The position numbers and the translations under genes are program-made. Below the pieces are notes generated by a model that did no database searches, was not told where the DNA came from, and worked only from the letters and a program-made list of their open reading frames with translations. Of a stretch of DNA of 64,000 bases, positions 44,617 to 53,598 are shown piece by piece. The stretch covers positions 1-64,000 of the forward strand of contig NZ_JAMXLV010000014.1 in NCBI RefSeq assembly GCF_024054535.1. Direction: 5' to 3'. Every line of letters starts with the position of its first letter. Within the stretch, counting starts at the first letter, position 1. This DNA is from Thermococcus alcaliphilus. Its GTDB lineage: Archaea; Methanobacteriota_B; Thermococci; Thermococcales; Thermococcaceae.

Positions 44617-45336
44617 ATGAGGAAGAAGTTAAGCTTGCTTGTGGTTTTGTTGTTGGTTGGAGCGTACGCAGCTTACGCAGTAAGCCAGCCCAAGCCCCCA
44701 GAAGTTAAAGGTTGCGTGAATCCATTTAGAGAAGTCAAGCCTGTGGAAAAAGCTCCAGAGAACTGGTCTTCAGTGCGTGTTTTTACCAAAATCCTCGTTA
44801 GCAAGGACCTTAGGAGTTTGGCAAAGCCTTGGGAAGTTGATTATAAGAATGTCAAGATAGTAAAGCACGTTGTAGACTATAACGGCGAGAGGATTGAAAT
44901 GCTTGCTATGGCTTTTCCATTAAAGGATGGCAAGCACGTAATAGGCTATTATGAATTCTCAAAACCAGTACAAGGAGTTAAAACGAGGGCGTATCTGTTG
45001 GAGTTCTCTGTTTCGAATACTGAAAAACGCTTAACAACAAAAGCAATGACCACGAATGGCGAAGTGACACCACTAAGCAGTTGCAAGCACGAATGCACAA
45101 GTGACGCAGACTGTGGCTACTTCGCAGACTGTGTCTCGTACTGTTGTGACTATAACTGGGGATGTATGGTAGGTTGTTGTGGCGACTGTGCATTTCCATG
45201 CGGAGCATGTGCTAAAGGAAATGTATGGGCATGTGGAGAATGTCTCTATTGTGTTATAGTTTCATGTCCTTTGTGTGCTACTGGATGCTGTGGCGAAGAG
45301 GGGACTTACTGTGACTACTTAGCACCGGGACCATGA
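44617..45336 (+). CDS. Secreted Cys-rich precursor, halocin C8-like
   Basis: A 239-residue exported protein: signal peptide (KLSLLVVLLLVGAYAAYA), a propeptide-like domain (about 30-150) with a single Cys, and a C-terminal domain of about 85 residues with 20 cysteines, including CC pairs and C-x2-C steps (ACGECLYC, SCPLCATGCC). This layout resembles halocin C8-type archaeal bacteriocin precursors, where the Cys-rich part is released as the peptide and the N-terminal part gives immunity; the resemblance is architectural and not an alignment. GGGGGGGA precedes the ATG, and small membrane-protein genes follow. A structural cell-surface Cys-rich protein is the alternative. Confidence 0.6.
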   Translation: MRKKLSLLVVLLLVGAYAAYAVSQPKPPEVKGCVNPFREVKPVEKAPENWSSVRVFTKILVSKDLRSLAKPWEVDYKNVKIVKHVVDYNGERIEMLAMAFPLKDGKHVIGYYEFSKPVQGVKTRAYLLEFSVSNTEKRLTTKAMTTNGEVTPLSSCKHECTSDADCGYFADCVSYCCDYNWGCMVGCCGDCAFPCGACAKGNVWACGECLYCVIVSCPLCATGCCGEEGTYCDYLAPGP

Positions 45337-45346
45337 GGTGTGCAAA

Positions 45347-45682
45347 ATGAGAGAGTTAAGTAACAAGAGGTTTTATTTGGTTCTTGCATTATCTTTAATT
45401 TTTACGTGGTTGGCGGTATTGGACAATACACCGCCTTTTATAGCCTTTGGCACAATAGCATTCCCCATGGTGATGGGGTATTTCCTTATAACCTGGAGGG
45501 AATTTCCTGGCATTATTTTAGCGAGTGTAGTATGGGGCATTATGATGCTACTAGTGAACTTCCTTGCAGGCTCGTTATCCGAGCAAGTTGTTAGAACTGT
45601 TATTCTAAAGATGTCGAACGCTATTGTTGGAGTGTTGGCATTTATAACTTTTGAAAAATTAGTGAGGAAACGTGTACAATAA
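45347..45682 (+). CDS. Small four-helix membrane protein, possible immunity or export partner
   Basis: A 111-residue hydrophobic protein with about four membrane helices (FYLVLALSLIFTWLAVL, PFIAFGTIAFPMVMGYFL, FPGIILASVVWGIMMLLV, NAIVGVLAFITFEKL) and a basic C-terminus. The ATG at 45347 follows GAGGTGTGCAAA. It starts 10 bases after the Cys-rich precursor gene and is surely co-transcribed. No family recognised. Immunity, export or membrane anchoring of the neighbouring peptide is inferred from position only. Confidence 0.65.
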   Translation: MRELSNKRFYLVLALSLIFTWLAVLDNTPPFIAFGTIAFPMVMGYFLITWREFPGIILASVVWGIMMLLVNFLAGSLSEQVVRTVILKMSNAIVGVLAFITFEKLVRKRVQ

Positions 45683-45703
45683 TCGGACCATTAGGTGTGC
45701 AAA

Positions 45704-46006
45704 ATGAAAACAGACAGTTCCTTATTCCTTGTTTCCATTTTTGGAGTTCTTTTGGGTGGAGTGGCATTATTAACTGGACTATGCTAGGTATCCCTTCGTA
45801 ATATTGTACTTTATGCTCGTTTTAGTGTTATTGCCTGCGATTTTAAGAAAAACCTGCCCATAAGCACGGCTGGAATTCTTTTGAGCATCCCCTTGGCTTA
45901 TTTTGCAGTTGAAAGCATCAAAGGCCTCAGCGCATCGACGTTACTTCTAGTGGCATTTGAACTTGGCCTAATTGGTATATATATTGAAATGATCTGGAGA
46001 AGATAG
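45704..46006 (+). pseudogene. Frameshifted small membrane-protein gene
   Basis: An ATG at 45704 follows the same TAGGTGTGCAAA context as the previous gene. The first frame stops after 27 residues (SSLFLVSIFGVLLGGVALL). The +1 frame then continues RYPFVILYFMLVLVLLPAIL up to 45863, and a third frame takes over at the A-run near 45848 and reads KNLPISTAGILLSIPLAYF to the TAG at 46004-46006. Joined, they give about 100 residues with four hydrophobic helices. Two frameshifts indicate decay or, less likely, sequencing error. It is probably a tandem relative of the preceding gene. Confidence 0.65.
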
Positions 46007-46095
46007 ACACCTTAGTACACTGGCTCATACATTTGAGAAGCCCGGATAGCAAAATTTTGTTTGTGTTCTTCCATTAATTTTGGCAGAAAAAGCTT

Positions 46096-47763
46096 TCAGT
46101 TCACAATTATCTTAACTCCTTCTATTTCCTTCTCTTCTCTCTCGATTCTCTCAAATGTGAGCTTTTCCCAGTTAATCCTATAGGAGGAGCCGTTAACATT
46201 GGGTACCCAGTCATCTGGATCGAGAATTATCATTGTAGGTCTTCCTTTGGTCTCAACTTCTAAAACAGATGAGCCGTTCACGAAGATCCTCTTCGTTATG
46301 TTCTCCACTGGCGTAACAACTTTTACTTCAAGGGGCATTGCAAAGCCGTTCTCTTCACTTATATTGAGCCTTAAAATGTAGTTTGAATCCTTTTGAAAGA
46401 CTTTTAAGCTTGAAACCGTGAAGTTCGGGTAGTCCGCCCTATAAAACCACTCTCTGAAGAACCAGTCTAAATCTTGCTTGGTTAGATTTTCATAGATTTC
46501 CTTAATCAGATCTAATGTTTTCTCAGTTTCCCTGCAGTCTTTAACGTGGCAAATCTCAAGGAGCTCCCTAAGCCCTTGGAAGAAGGTTTCGTTTCCAACA
46601 ACAAACTGTAGAGAGCGGAAAATAAAGCCACCCCGTTGGTATAGGTTGGTTTGGTGCCTCCTTGTGACGGTGTTAATATCAACTATCGGTGTTCTATCCC
46701 TCGAGCTGAGGCATATTCCTTCCCAGTAGTCCGCTTGTTCAAGCGTCGGTTTGTAGAGAAATGACGTGTATGTTGCGAGAGACTCATCTAAAACTCCAAG
46801 CTCAGCATATATTCCAAACCAGTTGTGGGCAACTTCATGGGGAATAAGGTTTTCAAATTGGGTTCCTACTGCCCCTCCATAGAGCCCGAATCCTTCAATT
46901 TCACTTCTATGCCCTTTGATTCTGATGTAAATGAATTCATCGTACGGATATGGGATCAGATAGAAGGAATACACTTTCAGAATTTTTGCAAGCTCGTCAA
47001 CAACCCACTCTCCCTCATCTGTTAGTGCGATAACCCTTACACTTCTGCCATATATTTTAATGGACTTTTCATATGTATTCCACTTTCCCAAAAGAATGTA
47101 AAATCTCCCACTATCTGTATGGAAGGTATCTCCCTCTGGAAGAAGCGGCTTGTATTTATCGTTTGGAAGCTTTAAAAGACCTGCGAGAGTGTAGTTAGAT
47201 GTGTGGGAAGAAACTTTAACCATTAAATTTCCCTTCACCTTCGAAAGCCCCATATAAGCCTCGGGTGGAAGGTAGAAGGAGCTTTTGGTTGATTTAATGT
47301 GCCAATCGATTATATCCCTCATGTTAACATCAAAAAGAGGCTGATATTTTGAGGTATAAAAAATTTTAATCTGCTGGGTATTCTCAATAGGCTCTATATC
47401 CAGTAGCAAAAGACCATATCTTCCGTCGTAAAATGCTGTTATATTGGCCTTTGCGCCGCGAACTTCAATTTCCTCAACCTCGAATTTTAAGATTGATGAG
47501 TTCTCAAAGAGGAGGGGTATTGTAGTCGGAGAGCTTAGAGAAAGTTCAATCTCCTGAACTCCTTTGGTTGTAGCATTCCAGCCGTCAAAAGCTATCTCAA
47601 GGGTTATAGTTTCATTTCCAATAGTTTCCTCATACTTTTCAAAAAGACGTTTAACATTCGGGACTTCTGAGAACTGGAATCCCTTGAGTTTTACCTTAGA
47701 AGGGCTAATACACATGACCATGAGAACTGCCAAGATTATCACTATGATAGAACGCGCTTTCAT
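46096..47763 (-). CDS. M1-like metallopeptidase, probable lipoprotein
   Basis: A 555-residue exported peptidase. The signal ends in LMVMCISP, a plausible lipobox with Cys18. A beta-rich N-terminal domain precedes the catalytic domain with HEVAHNWFGIYAELGVLDES. The zinc motif HEXXH is intact, but the downstream Glu (in LDESLATY) comes 13 residues later, not the 18 of standard M1 enzymes, so the active-site loop is short. The C-terminal domain is beta-rich (MPLEVKVVTPVENITKRIFV). Likely a cell-surface aminopeptidase for external peptides. Bases 46007-46095 after its stop hold nothing notable. Confidence 0.85.
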   Translation of the reverse strand: MKARSIIVIILAVLMVMCISPSKVKLKGFQFSEVPNVKRLFEKYEETIGNETITLEIAFDGWNATTKGVQEIELSLSSPTTIPLLFENSSILKFEVEEIEVRGAKANITAFYDGRYGLLLLDIEPIENTQQIKIFYTSKYQPLFDVNMRDIIDWHIKSTKSSFYLPPEAYMGLSKVKGNLMVKVSSHTSNYTLAGLLKLPNDKYKPLLPEGDTFHTDSGRFYILLGKWNTYEKSIKIYGRSVRVIALTDEGEWVVDELAKILKVYSFYLIPYPYDEFIYIRIKGHRSEIEGFGLYGGAVGTQFENLIPHEVAHNWFGIYAELGVLDESLATYTSFLYKPTLEQADYWEGICLSSRDRTPIVDINTVTRRHQTNLYQRGGFIFRSLQFVVGNETFFQGLRELLEICHVKDCRETEKTLDLIKEIYENLTKQDLDWFFREWFYRADYPNFTVSSLKVFQKDSNYILRLNISEENGFAMPLEVKVVTPVENITKRIFVNGSSVLEVETKGRPTMIILDPDDWVPNVNGSSYRINWEKLTFERIEREEKEIEGVKIIVN

Positions 47764-47828
47764 ACATTTGTTTTCTATTCCGAGAGATTTAAAAGTTTCG
47801 GGAAGAGCTTTTTATGAGGGGTTAAAAA

Positions 47829-48344
47829 GTGAGATTCAAGCCAAAACCATTGAAAAGCGATGTGAAGTTTGAGTGCAAATTCTGCTTAGACTGTTGTAGA
47901 GGGAGGTTCATTTACCTAACTTTGCATGACATAAAGAACATAATGAGAAGGGGGCATGATCCACAGGATTTTATCCTTTTAACTGCAGAAGAAGGGAAAA
48001 TACGCTTTGTTTTGGCCTATAGGGAATGGGATCTTGGGTGTGTTTTCCACGATCCAGAGACTGGGAAATGTAAAATCCACGACTACAATCCTTTAATTTG
48101 TCAGATCTATCCGTTTATGGTGTCCCACAAGCCGCTTGGCATTAAAGGTGAGGAGCCCTTTGAATATAATGGAGAAAAGCTGTGGCTCTACTATGATGAG
48201 AGCTGTCCAGGGATTGGCGAAGGGAAAGAGGTTATAACAAGGGAGGAAGTAGCAGAACTCGGTGTGAGGTTTCATAAAGAATTTGAAAAAACTGATTTGG
48301 AAGGCTTAAACACTCTTTTGAACGGTGAAAACAATGGAACTTAG
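47829..48344 (+). CDS. YkgJ-family cysteine cluster protein
   Basis: A 171-residue protein of the zinc/iron-chelating YkgJ-like family. The N-terminal [21 protein letters not shown] gives four closely spaced cysteines, and the later [20 protein letters not shown] plus [10 protein letters not shown] provides more. It may bind Fe-S or zinc; an oxidoreductase role is often proposed but unproven. The start is a GTG at 47829 after GAGGGGTTAAAAA. It overlaps the next gene by 11 bases, so both are in one operon. Confidence 0.82.
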   Translation: MRFKPKPLKSDVKFECKFCLDCCRGRFIYLTLHDIKNIMRRGHDPQDFILLTAEEGKIRFVLAYREWDLGCVFHDPETGKCKIHDYNPLICQIYPFMVSHKPLGIKGEEPFEYNGEKLWLYYDESCPGIGEGKEVITREEVAELGVRFHKEFEKTDLEGLNTLLNGENNGT

Positions 48345-48834
48345 ATACAGGAGGGCTTCCTCCTGGGAGTTTGATTTGATAATGAAGGAAGCTGAAAAGT
48401 TTGGGGAGTTAAAACATGAGTTCTTTGGAATAGTTGAGGGAAAGTTTAGGGATGTCTATGCGGTAAACGAGGAAGTTTGGAGAGAAATAGAAAACCTAAA
48501 GGTAAAGCCCTACGCATTTGGAACCTTTGTGGGTACAATAAAGGTTGACAAAAACCTTGTTGAGAAATTCTATCCAAACATTGAGTTCTTTTATTTTGTG
48601 GATATTAAGAAGAACTATGTAGTTCTAAAGCCAAAAACTGCATTTCTTTTCACAACTGGCAAAGACGTGCCGAAAAAAGGGGTCAAGGAGTACAACTGGC
48701 AGGGGAGCAAAAAGCTTGTTATCCTAAATGAAGAAGGTCTAATCCTCGGACTCGGCATTATAAACCCAAAGAGCGAAAAGAAGTTCATTAAAAACATTAC
48801 GGACATTGGGGAGTTCATAAGGCGGCACAAGTAG
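48334..48834 (+). CDS. NIP7-like PUA-domain protein
   Basis: A 166-residue protein with an N-terminal pre-PUA domain ([38 protein letters not shown]) and a C-terminal PUA domain ([36 protein letters not shown]). It resembles archaeal homologues of NIP7, a ribosome-assembly factor that binds U-rich RNA. The ATG at 48334 follows CGGTGAAAACA; a GTG nine codon bases earlier is in that site. Overlap with the YkgJ-like gene suggests joint expression. Confidence 0.78.
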   Translation: MELRYRRASSWEFDLIMKEAEKFGELKHEFFGIVEGKFRDVYAVNEEVWREIENLKVKPYAFGTFVGTIKVDKNLVEKFYPNIEFFYFVDIKKNYVVLKPKTAFLFTTGKDVPKKGVKEYNWQGSKKLVILNEEGLILGLGIINPKSEKKFIKNITDIGEFIRRHK

Positions 48835-48860
48835 CGTTTTTGTAGTTTTTAACCGTAAAC

Positions 48861-48868
48861 TTTAAATA
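48861..48868 (+). promoter_or_regulatory. TATA box of the second KaiC-like operon
   Basis: TTTAAATA at 48861-48868 with a purine-rich BRE (CCGTAAAC) directly before it. Transcription from here would give a leader of about 70 bases before the GTG start at 48960, unusually long for this window, where leaders look short. The leader contains no obvious strong hairpin. Confidence 0.55.
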
Positions 48869-48959
48869 TCCTCAATATATAATTCCAATTGGTAACTAAA
48901 ATCACTATTCTCTCTAACCCGCTTGAATCAGATAAAGATCCATTACAGGGGGTGAGAAA

Positions 48960-49703
48960 GTGATTAAGAGAGTAAAAACTGGTATTCCGGGGATGGATGA
49001 GATACTTCATGGAGGAATTCCGGAGAGAAACGTAGTTTTGCTCAGCGGAGGCCCGGGAACAGGAAAGACAATATTCAGCCAGCAGTTCTTATGGAATGGC
49101 CTACAAATGGGTGAACCCGGGATTTATGTAGCTCTTGAAGAGCATCCAGTTCAAGTTAGGCAAAATATGGCTCAGTTTGGATGGGATGTCAAGCCATATG
49201 AAGAGCAAGGAATGTTTGCCATGGTGGATGCCTTCACAGCTGGAATCGGGAAGTCTAAAGAGTATGAGAAGTATATAGTCCATGATTTAACCGATATTAG
49301 GGAGTTCATAGATGTATTGAGGCAAGCTATAAAAGACATCAATGCCAAAAGGGTTGTTGTCGATTCTGTTACGACGCTCTATATAAACAAGCCCGCTATG
49401 GCTAGAAGCATAATCCTTCAGCTCAAGAGGGTCTTAGCTGGCACTGGATGTACAAGTATATTTGTGAGCCAGATCAGCGTTGGAGAAAGGGGATTTGGAG
49501 GGCCTGGAGTAGAGCACGGTGTTGACGGTATTATAAGACTCGATCTTGACGAGATCGATGGCGAGCTTAAACGCTCTCTCATAGTGTGGAAGATGCGTGG
49601 TACAAGTCATTCAATGAGAAGGCATCCATTTGAGATAACCGACAAGGGAATAACAGTCTATGCGAATAAAGTTCTGAAGAGAGGTGGGATTGTAGAAATT
49701 TGA
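48960..49703 (+). CDS. KaiC-like ATPase (PH0284 type)
   Basis: A 247-residue single-domain KaiC-like protein. [20 protein letters not shown] precedes Walker [33 protein letters not shown], Walker [14 protein letters not shown] and the C-terminal [20 protein letters not shown] are intact. It matches the archaeal KaiC family that includes PH0284. The start is a GTG at 48960, following GGGGGTGAGAAA. Its gene ends 13 bases before that of a coiled-coil HTH protein, probably its partner in a regulatory complex. Despite the name, no circadian role is implied. Confidence 0.9.
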   Translation: MIKRVKTGIPGMDEILHGGIPERNVVLLSGGPGTGKTIFSQQFLWNGLQMGEPGIYVALEEHPVQVRQNMAQFGWDVKPYEEQGMFAMVDAFTAGIGKSKEYEKYIVHDLTDIREFIDVLRQAIKDINAKRVVVDSVTTLYINKPAMARSIILQLKRVLAGTGCTSIFVSQISVGERGFGGPGVEHGVDGIIRLDLDEIDGELKRSLIVWKMRGTSHSMRRHPFEITDKGITVYANKVLKRGGIVEI

Positions 49704-49716
49704 GGAGGTGAGGATA

Positions 49717-50667
49717 ATGACAGTTGAGATTCCACTGAACCCTGTTGGGAGGCAGGAGATTCACCAATTAGAAAGCATTCTCCTCTTTGCAACTCTCTTT
49801 AGGCCGGAGGTTATTGAGCTAATCAAAGACCCGGCAGAAAGGTTAACATGGGTTGACAGTTTAGCGGTTGCAGCGGGAGCAATTGCGAGAGAAAAAGCAG
49901 GAATGACAACAAGCGAGATTGCGAGGGAACTTGGTAGAACTGAGCAGACAATAAGAAAACACCTCAAGGGAGAAAGCAAAGCGGGGCAACTTGTTAGAGA
50001 AACCTACGAGCTGATAAAGCAAGGAAAGCTCGATGAGCTAATCAAAACTATTGAAATGATTGAAAAGGGTGGCTTAAAGGAGGTTATTGCTAAAGAAGAA
50101 TATGAAAAGCTTATGCAGGAGTATGAAAAGCTCAAGATTGAATACGAAAAGGTCAGAGAAGAACTTGAAAAGATGAAGCAAACTGTAGACCTTGAAAGTT
50201 TGGAAAAGGCAAGAGAGGAGATAGAGAGACTCAAGAAAGAACTCGAAACAACGAAAGCAGAACTCGAAAAAATCAGGAAGGAAAAGAAAGAGCTTGAAAA
50301 AGAGCTCGCAGAGGCTAAAGTAAAAATTATGGAGCTACAAAGCAAAAAGAGTGAGGAGGCGAAAATTAAAGAGCTTGAAGAAAAGCTTAAGGCAAAGGAA
50401 GAGGAAATCAAAAGGCTGGAAAGATTGGTCGATGAGATAACACGTGAAAAGATGGAGCTTGAAAAGAAAGTCGAGGAGTTTGAGGGGCTTGCCGATGAGT
50501 GGAGAAAAGAAAAAGAAGAGCTTGAGAGAAAAGTCAATGAGCTTTTAAAAGAGAACAATGAGCTCAAACAGAGAATTGAGGAGCTTGAGACGTACAAGAT
50601 CAGGTTTGAGAACCTCAGAGATAAGATAGAGAAAATAAAGATAGAGCTCGAAAAACTCCTAGAGTGA
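49717..50667 (+). CDS. HTH protein with long coiled coil (COG1318-like)
   Basis: A 316-residue protein. Residues 1-110 are a predicted regulator with a clear HTH (KAGMTTSEIARELGRTEQTI, RKHLKGESKAGQLVRETYEL); residues 120-316 are one continuous charged coiled coil. The N-terminal part matches COG1318 regulators; the coiled-coil extension could bridge distant DNA or bind the neighbouring ATPase. The ATG at 49717 follows GAGGTGAGGATA. The stop is immediately adjacent to the convergent speH stop with no spacer. Confidence 0.82.
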   Translation: MTVEIPLNPVGRQEIHQLESILLFATLFRPEVIELIKDPAERLTWVDSLAVAAGAIAREKAGMTTSEIARELGRTEQTIRKHLKGESKAGQLVRETYELIKQGKLDELIKTIEMIEKGGLKEVIAKEEYEKLMQEYEKLKIEYEKVREELEKMKQTVDLESLEKAREEIERLKKELETTKAELEKIRKEKKELEKELAEAKVKIMELQSKKSEEAKIKELEEKLKAKEEEIKRLERLVDEITREKMELEKKVEEFEGLADEWRKEKEELERKVNELLKENNELKQRIEELETYKIRFENLRDKIEKIKIELEKLLE

Positions 50668-51084
50668 TTATCTCTCGTTTCTTCTGTCTAATTTTTCTTC
50701 CCATGTTAGGATCATGTGGGTGAATGTGCCCTCTTCCTCTTTGATACCTCTTTTGACTTCTGAGACGTGAGCGTACTGAGCTTTGAACTTCTCAAGGATG
50801 TAATCAACGGCCTTCTCTGGATCTGCCTTCTCGCCGCATGTGTAAACATCTAATGCCGCATATCCTTCCTCTGGCCATGTATGAACAGAAATATGGCTCT
50901 CGGCAACAATAACAACTCCGCTAACTCCAGTCGGTGAGAACCTAAAAAAGTAGCTCGCCTTAACTTCCATGTTTCCTACTTTTGCTGCCTCTAGGAAAAT
51001 CTCTCTTATCTTGTTTGGATCTTTTAGAACCTCTGGATCGCATCCTGAGGCTTCAACCACGTAGTGATATCCAATGGTGTCCAT
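50668..51084 (-). CDS. speH: S-adenosylmethionine decarboxylase proenzyme
   Basis: A 138-residue class 1 SAM decarboxylase of the short archaeal/bacterial type, giving decarboxylated SAM for polyamine synthesis. Self-cleavage is expected before the Ser in AESHISVHTWPEEGYAAL, generating the pyruvoyl group; DVYTCGEKADPEKAVDYI has the conserved Cys. The ATG at 51084 follows GGTGATGCTC; upstream in-frame ATG and GTG lie within the site. A TATA-like AAGTTTTAAAACC on the minus strand near 51130 is its likely promoter. Confidence 0.95.
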   Translation of the reverse strand: MDTIGYHYVVEASGCDPEVLKDPNKIREIFLEAAKVGNMEVKASYFFRFSPTGVSGVVIVAESHISVHTWPEEGYAALDVYTCGEKADPEKAVDYILEKFKAQYAHVSEVKRGIKEEEGTFTHMILTWEEKLDRRNER

Positions 51085-51223
51085 GAGCATCACCTACTTC
51101 AGTTATTCACCTTAGGTTTTAAAACTTGTTCTTTATAGTGGCTATTGAATAGATTTTTAAATGCTACGGTGGAGTATCTAAAAAGACAATGCAGTACATT
51201 AAAAATCCATAGAGGTGAACACA

Positions 51224-52075
51224 ATGCTCGAAAATACCCTCAAAAAACTCGCAACTGCAGATCCTAAAAAAATGATAACTTACCCATTAATCGTTTTTCT
51301 CGTAGCACTTTTAATATTGGTGATCCATTTTCCAACCCTTGGAACAGATCTTAAGGGAGGAGTGGTTATAACTATTCATGGAGGAAATGCAGACGCAAAA
51401 GATGTTGAAAGCCTATTAAAAGCGGAAAATTTTGAAGTAACGGTTAGAGAAATTAAGAGTATTACTGGGGATACAAGAGTGGAAGTGAGGGCATCTACCG
51501 ATGTTAACGTACAAAGAATAATCGAACTCATAAAGTCAAAATATCCCGATGCAGCAATCTCACAAACCCAATTTGGACCTAGTTTATCAAGAACGGCTCA
51601 AGAACAAAGTTTGAAAGCAGTTTCTCTAGCCTTTCTAGGGATGGCTGTTGTTGTGTTTTTGTTCTTTAGGGTTCCAGTCCCATCGTTGACTGTCATATTC
51701 TCGGCCCTTTCAGACATGACAATAGCCCTTGCCTTAATGAGCATCTTTGGTTTGGAGCTAACTCAAGCAACAATCGCTGCTCTATTAATGCTTATAGGTT
51801 ATTCCGTTGACAGCAACATACTCCTCACTACCAAGCTTTTGAGGAGGAAGGAAGACACCGTTGAGGAGGCTTATTTTTCAGCTGTCTCTACGGGCTTTAC
51901 TATGAGCACAACCACGTTGGGAGCTTTAGCTTCACTATGGGCAATCTCCCAAGCAGAAGTCATAGATATGATAGCCGCTGTACTGATTTTTGGATTGTTG
52001 GCTGATTTCATGAACACATGGATACTCAATGCTGGAGTGCTAAGATGGTACATACAAAGGGGTGAGAAAAAATGA
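51224..52075 (+). CDS. secF: Protein-export membrane protein SecF
   Basis: A 283-residue SecF with one N-terminal helix, an exported domain (about 40-130) and five C-terminal helices. Landmarks are [58 protein letters not shown] and the final [13 protein letters not shown]. With SecD it uses the proton or sodium gradient to help release translocated proteins. TATA-like GATTTTTAAATGCT lies near 51155; GAGGTGAACACA precedes ATG 51224. It overlaps secD by four bases, in the F-D order common in archaea. Confidence 0.94.
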   Translation: MLENTLKKLATADPKKMITYPLIVFLVALLILVIHFPTLGTDLKGGVVITIHGGNADAKDVESLLKAENFEVTVREIKSITGDTRVEVRASTDVNVQRIIELIKSKYPDAAISQTQFGPSLSRTAQEQSLKAVSLAFLGMAVVVFLFFRVPVPSLTVIFSALSDMTIALALMSIFGLELTQATIAALLMLIGYSVDSNILLTTKLLRRKEDTVEEAYFSAVSTGFTMSTTTLGALASLWAISQAEVIDMIAAVLIFGLLADFMNTWILNAGVLRWYIQRGEKK

Positions 52076-53592
52076 ATCTAAAGAAGCTCCTCTTGAACGG
52101 CAGGGTTCTTTTGCTCATACTTGTTATCGTGGGCTCGATCTTAACAATAATTGCTCAGGGGATAACCTATGGTTTGGACATAAGTGGAGGTGTTGAAATA
52201 ACTGTACAGCTTGAAAAACCTGTTGACCAGTCAACTATGGAAGAGGTTAGAATTTCCCTTGAGAATAGATTGAACACTCTTGGAGTTAAAGATATCACGT
52301 TAGAGCCATGGGGAGATCAAATAATAAAAATAAGAGTTGCTAATGTCACGGAAGAGGAAGCAAACAGCATTATAGACACCATAAATCGTCAGGGTGTTTT
52401 CTACGCTGAATTCAATGGTGTCATATTTGCAACTGGGGCTGACATAAAGAGGGTTGATCAGGTAAGCTACGAGCCCAGAGAGGGAGCTTGGATTGTTCCG
52501 TTTTCAATATCTAAAGAAGCCGCGGAAAAGTTTGCACAGTTAGCACTGGGAAAAGTGGGCTATCCCGTAGACATCTTTCTCGACCCGCCGGTAAATTCAA
52601 CTTTGATAGTTTCACAAGAGATATACACACTAATGAACTCAAATGAATTTCAGTTTGTGCCTGATGCCAAACCTTTACCACAAAGGCTTAAAGAGGCGTT
52701 CAACATTGATGTAGTCCCTTACACAAATCAAAGCGTTGAGGAAATAGCCAAGCTTGCCCAAGGGAAAGAAAAGGTTATCCTCGTGGGCGTTAATGGAGAG
52801 CTAGAATCAACCTTGAAGAACTTGGGAATAAAAGTTGAAAAGAGAGAACCAAGGGCTGGAGAGGCGGCAGATGAATTTATTAGGAGAATATTAGGTCTTT
52901 ATGGGCCATATAGACTTCAAGAAGGACTCACTACTGGAGAACCCCACACTGAATTGGCAATTTCAATTGGGGGGTCCAAAGAGGACATTGCAGCAATGAG
53001 ACAGGCTCAGGTCGTTTCAGTGGTGTTAAGGAGTGGATCACTTCCAGTAAAAGTTTTTGTAGAAGGAGTTAACTACATCCCCCCAACCTTGGGAGAGCAG
53101 TTTAGAAAACAAGTAGTACAAGCTGGGATAGTGGCTTTGCTAGTGGTTGGATTAATAGTCTATCTCCACTACAGAAAGGCAAGAATAGCTATTCCAGTAG
53201 TGCTTACAAGTTTAAGTGAGGTTATTGCAATTTTGGGAGTTGCTGCACTGATAAGATGGAATCTCGATTTGCCAAGTATAGCTGGTATAATAGCGGCTAT
53301 AGGTACTGGAGTTGATCAGCAAATAGTCATAACAGACGAGCTTTTGGGCGGAAGAAAGAAAGAAAAAATCACAAAGAGAAGTGGAGTGCTGAAGAGAATG
53401 GGAAGGGCGTTCTTCGTTATCTGGGCATCAGCAACCACCACAATAGTTGCAATGAGCTTTCTATTCAAGTTCTTCGTAGGAGGTTTGAGGGGCTTTGCCT
53501 TCACCACAATACTTGGAGTGCTCATTGGAATATTGATAACAAGGCCAGCATATGCTGAAATAGCAAAAGTGCTCCTCAGTGAAGAGAGGTGA
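52072..53592 (+). CDS. secD: Protein-export membrane protein SecD
   Basis: A 506-residue SecD with one N-terminal helix, a large exported P1-type domain (about 35-330) and five helices. Conserved parts are [73 protein letters not shown] and [19 protein letters not shown]. The ATG overlaps the secF stop (ATGA). Works with SecF and the SecYE channel in the membrane. Confidence 0.95.
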   Translation: MNLKKLLLNGRVLLLILVIVGSILTIIAQGITYGLDISGGVEITVQLEKPVDQSTMEEVRISLENRLNTLGVKDITLEPWGDQIIKIRVANVTEEEANSIIDTINRQGVFYAEFNGVIFATGADIKRVDQVSYEPREGAWIVPFSISKEAAEKFAQLALGKVGYPVDIFLDPPVNSTLIVSQEIYTLMNSNEFQFVPDAKPLPQRLKEAFNIDVVPYTNQSVEEIAKLAQGKEKVILVGVNGELESTLKNLGIKVEKREPRAGEAADEFIRRILGLYGPYRLQEGLTTGEPHTELAISIGGSKEDIAAMRQAQVVSVVLRSGSLPVKVFVEGVNYIPPTLGEQFRKQVVQAGIVALLVVGLIVYLHYRKARIAIPVVLTSLSEVIAILGVAALIRWNLDLPSIAGIIAAIGTGVDQQIVITDELLGGRKKEKITKRSGVLKRMGRAFFVIWASATTTIVAMSFLFKFFVGGLRGFAFTTILGVLIGILITRPAYAEIAKVLLSEER

Positions 53593-53598
53593 GAGTAG

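Noticed and set aside
50004-50597. A 197-codon minus-strand frame rich in Ser, Phe and Leu
   Set aside because: It is the antisense shadow of the Glu/Lys-rich coiled coil encoded on the plus strand; no ribosome site or family resemblance.
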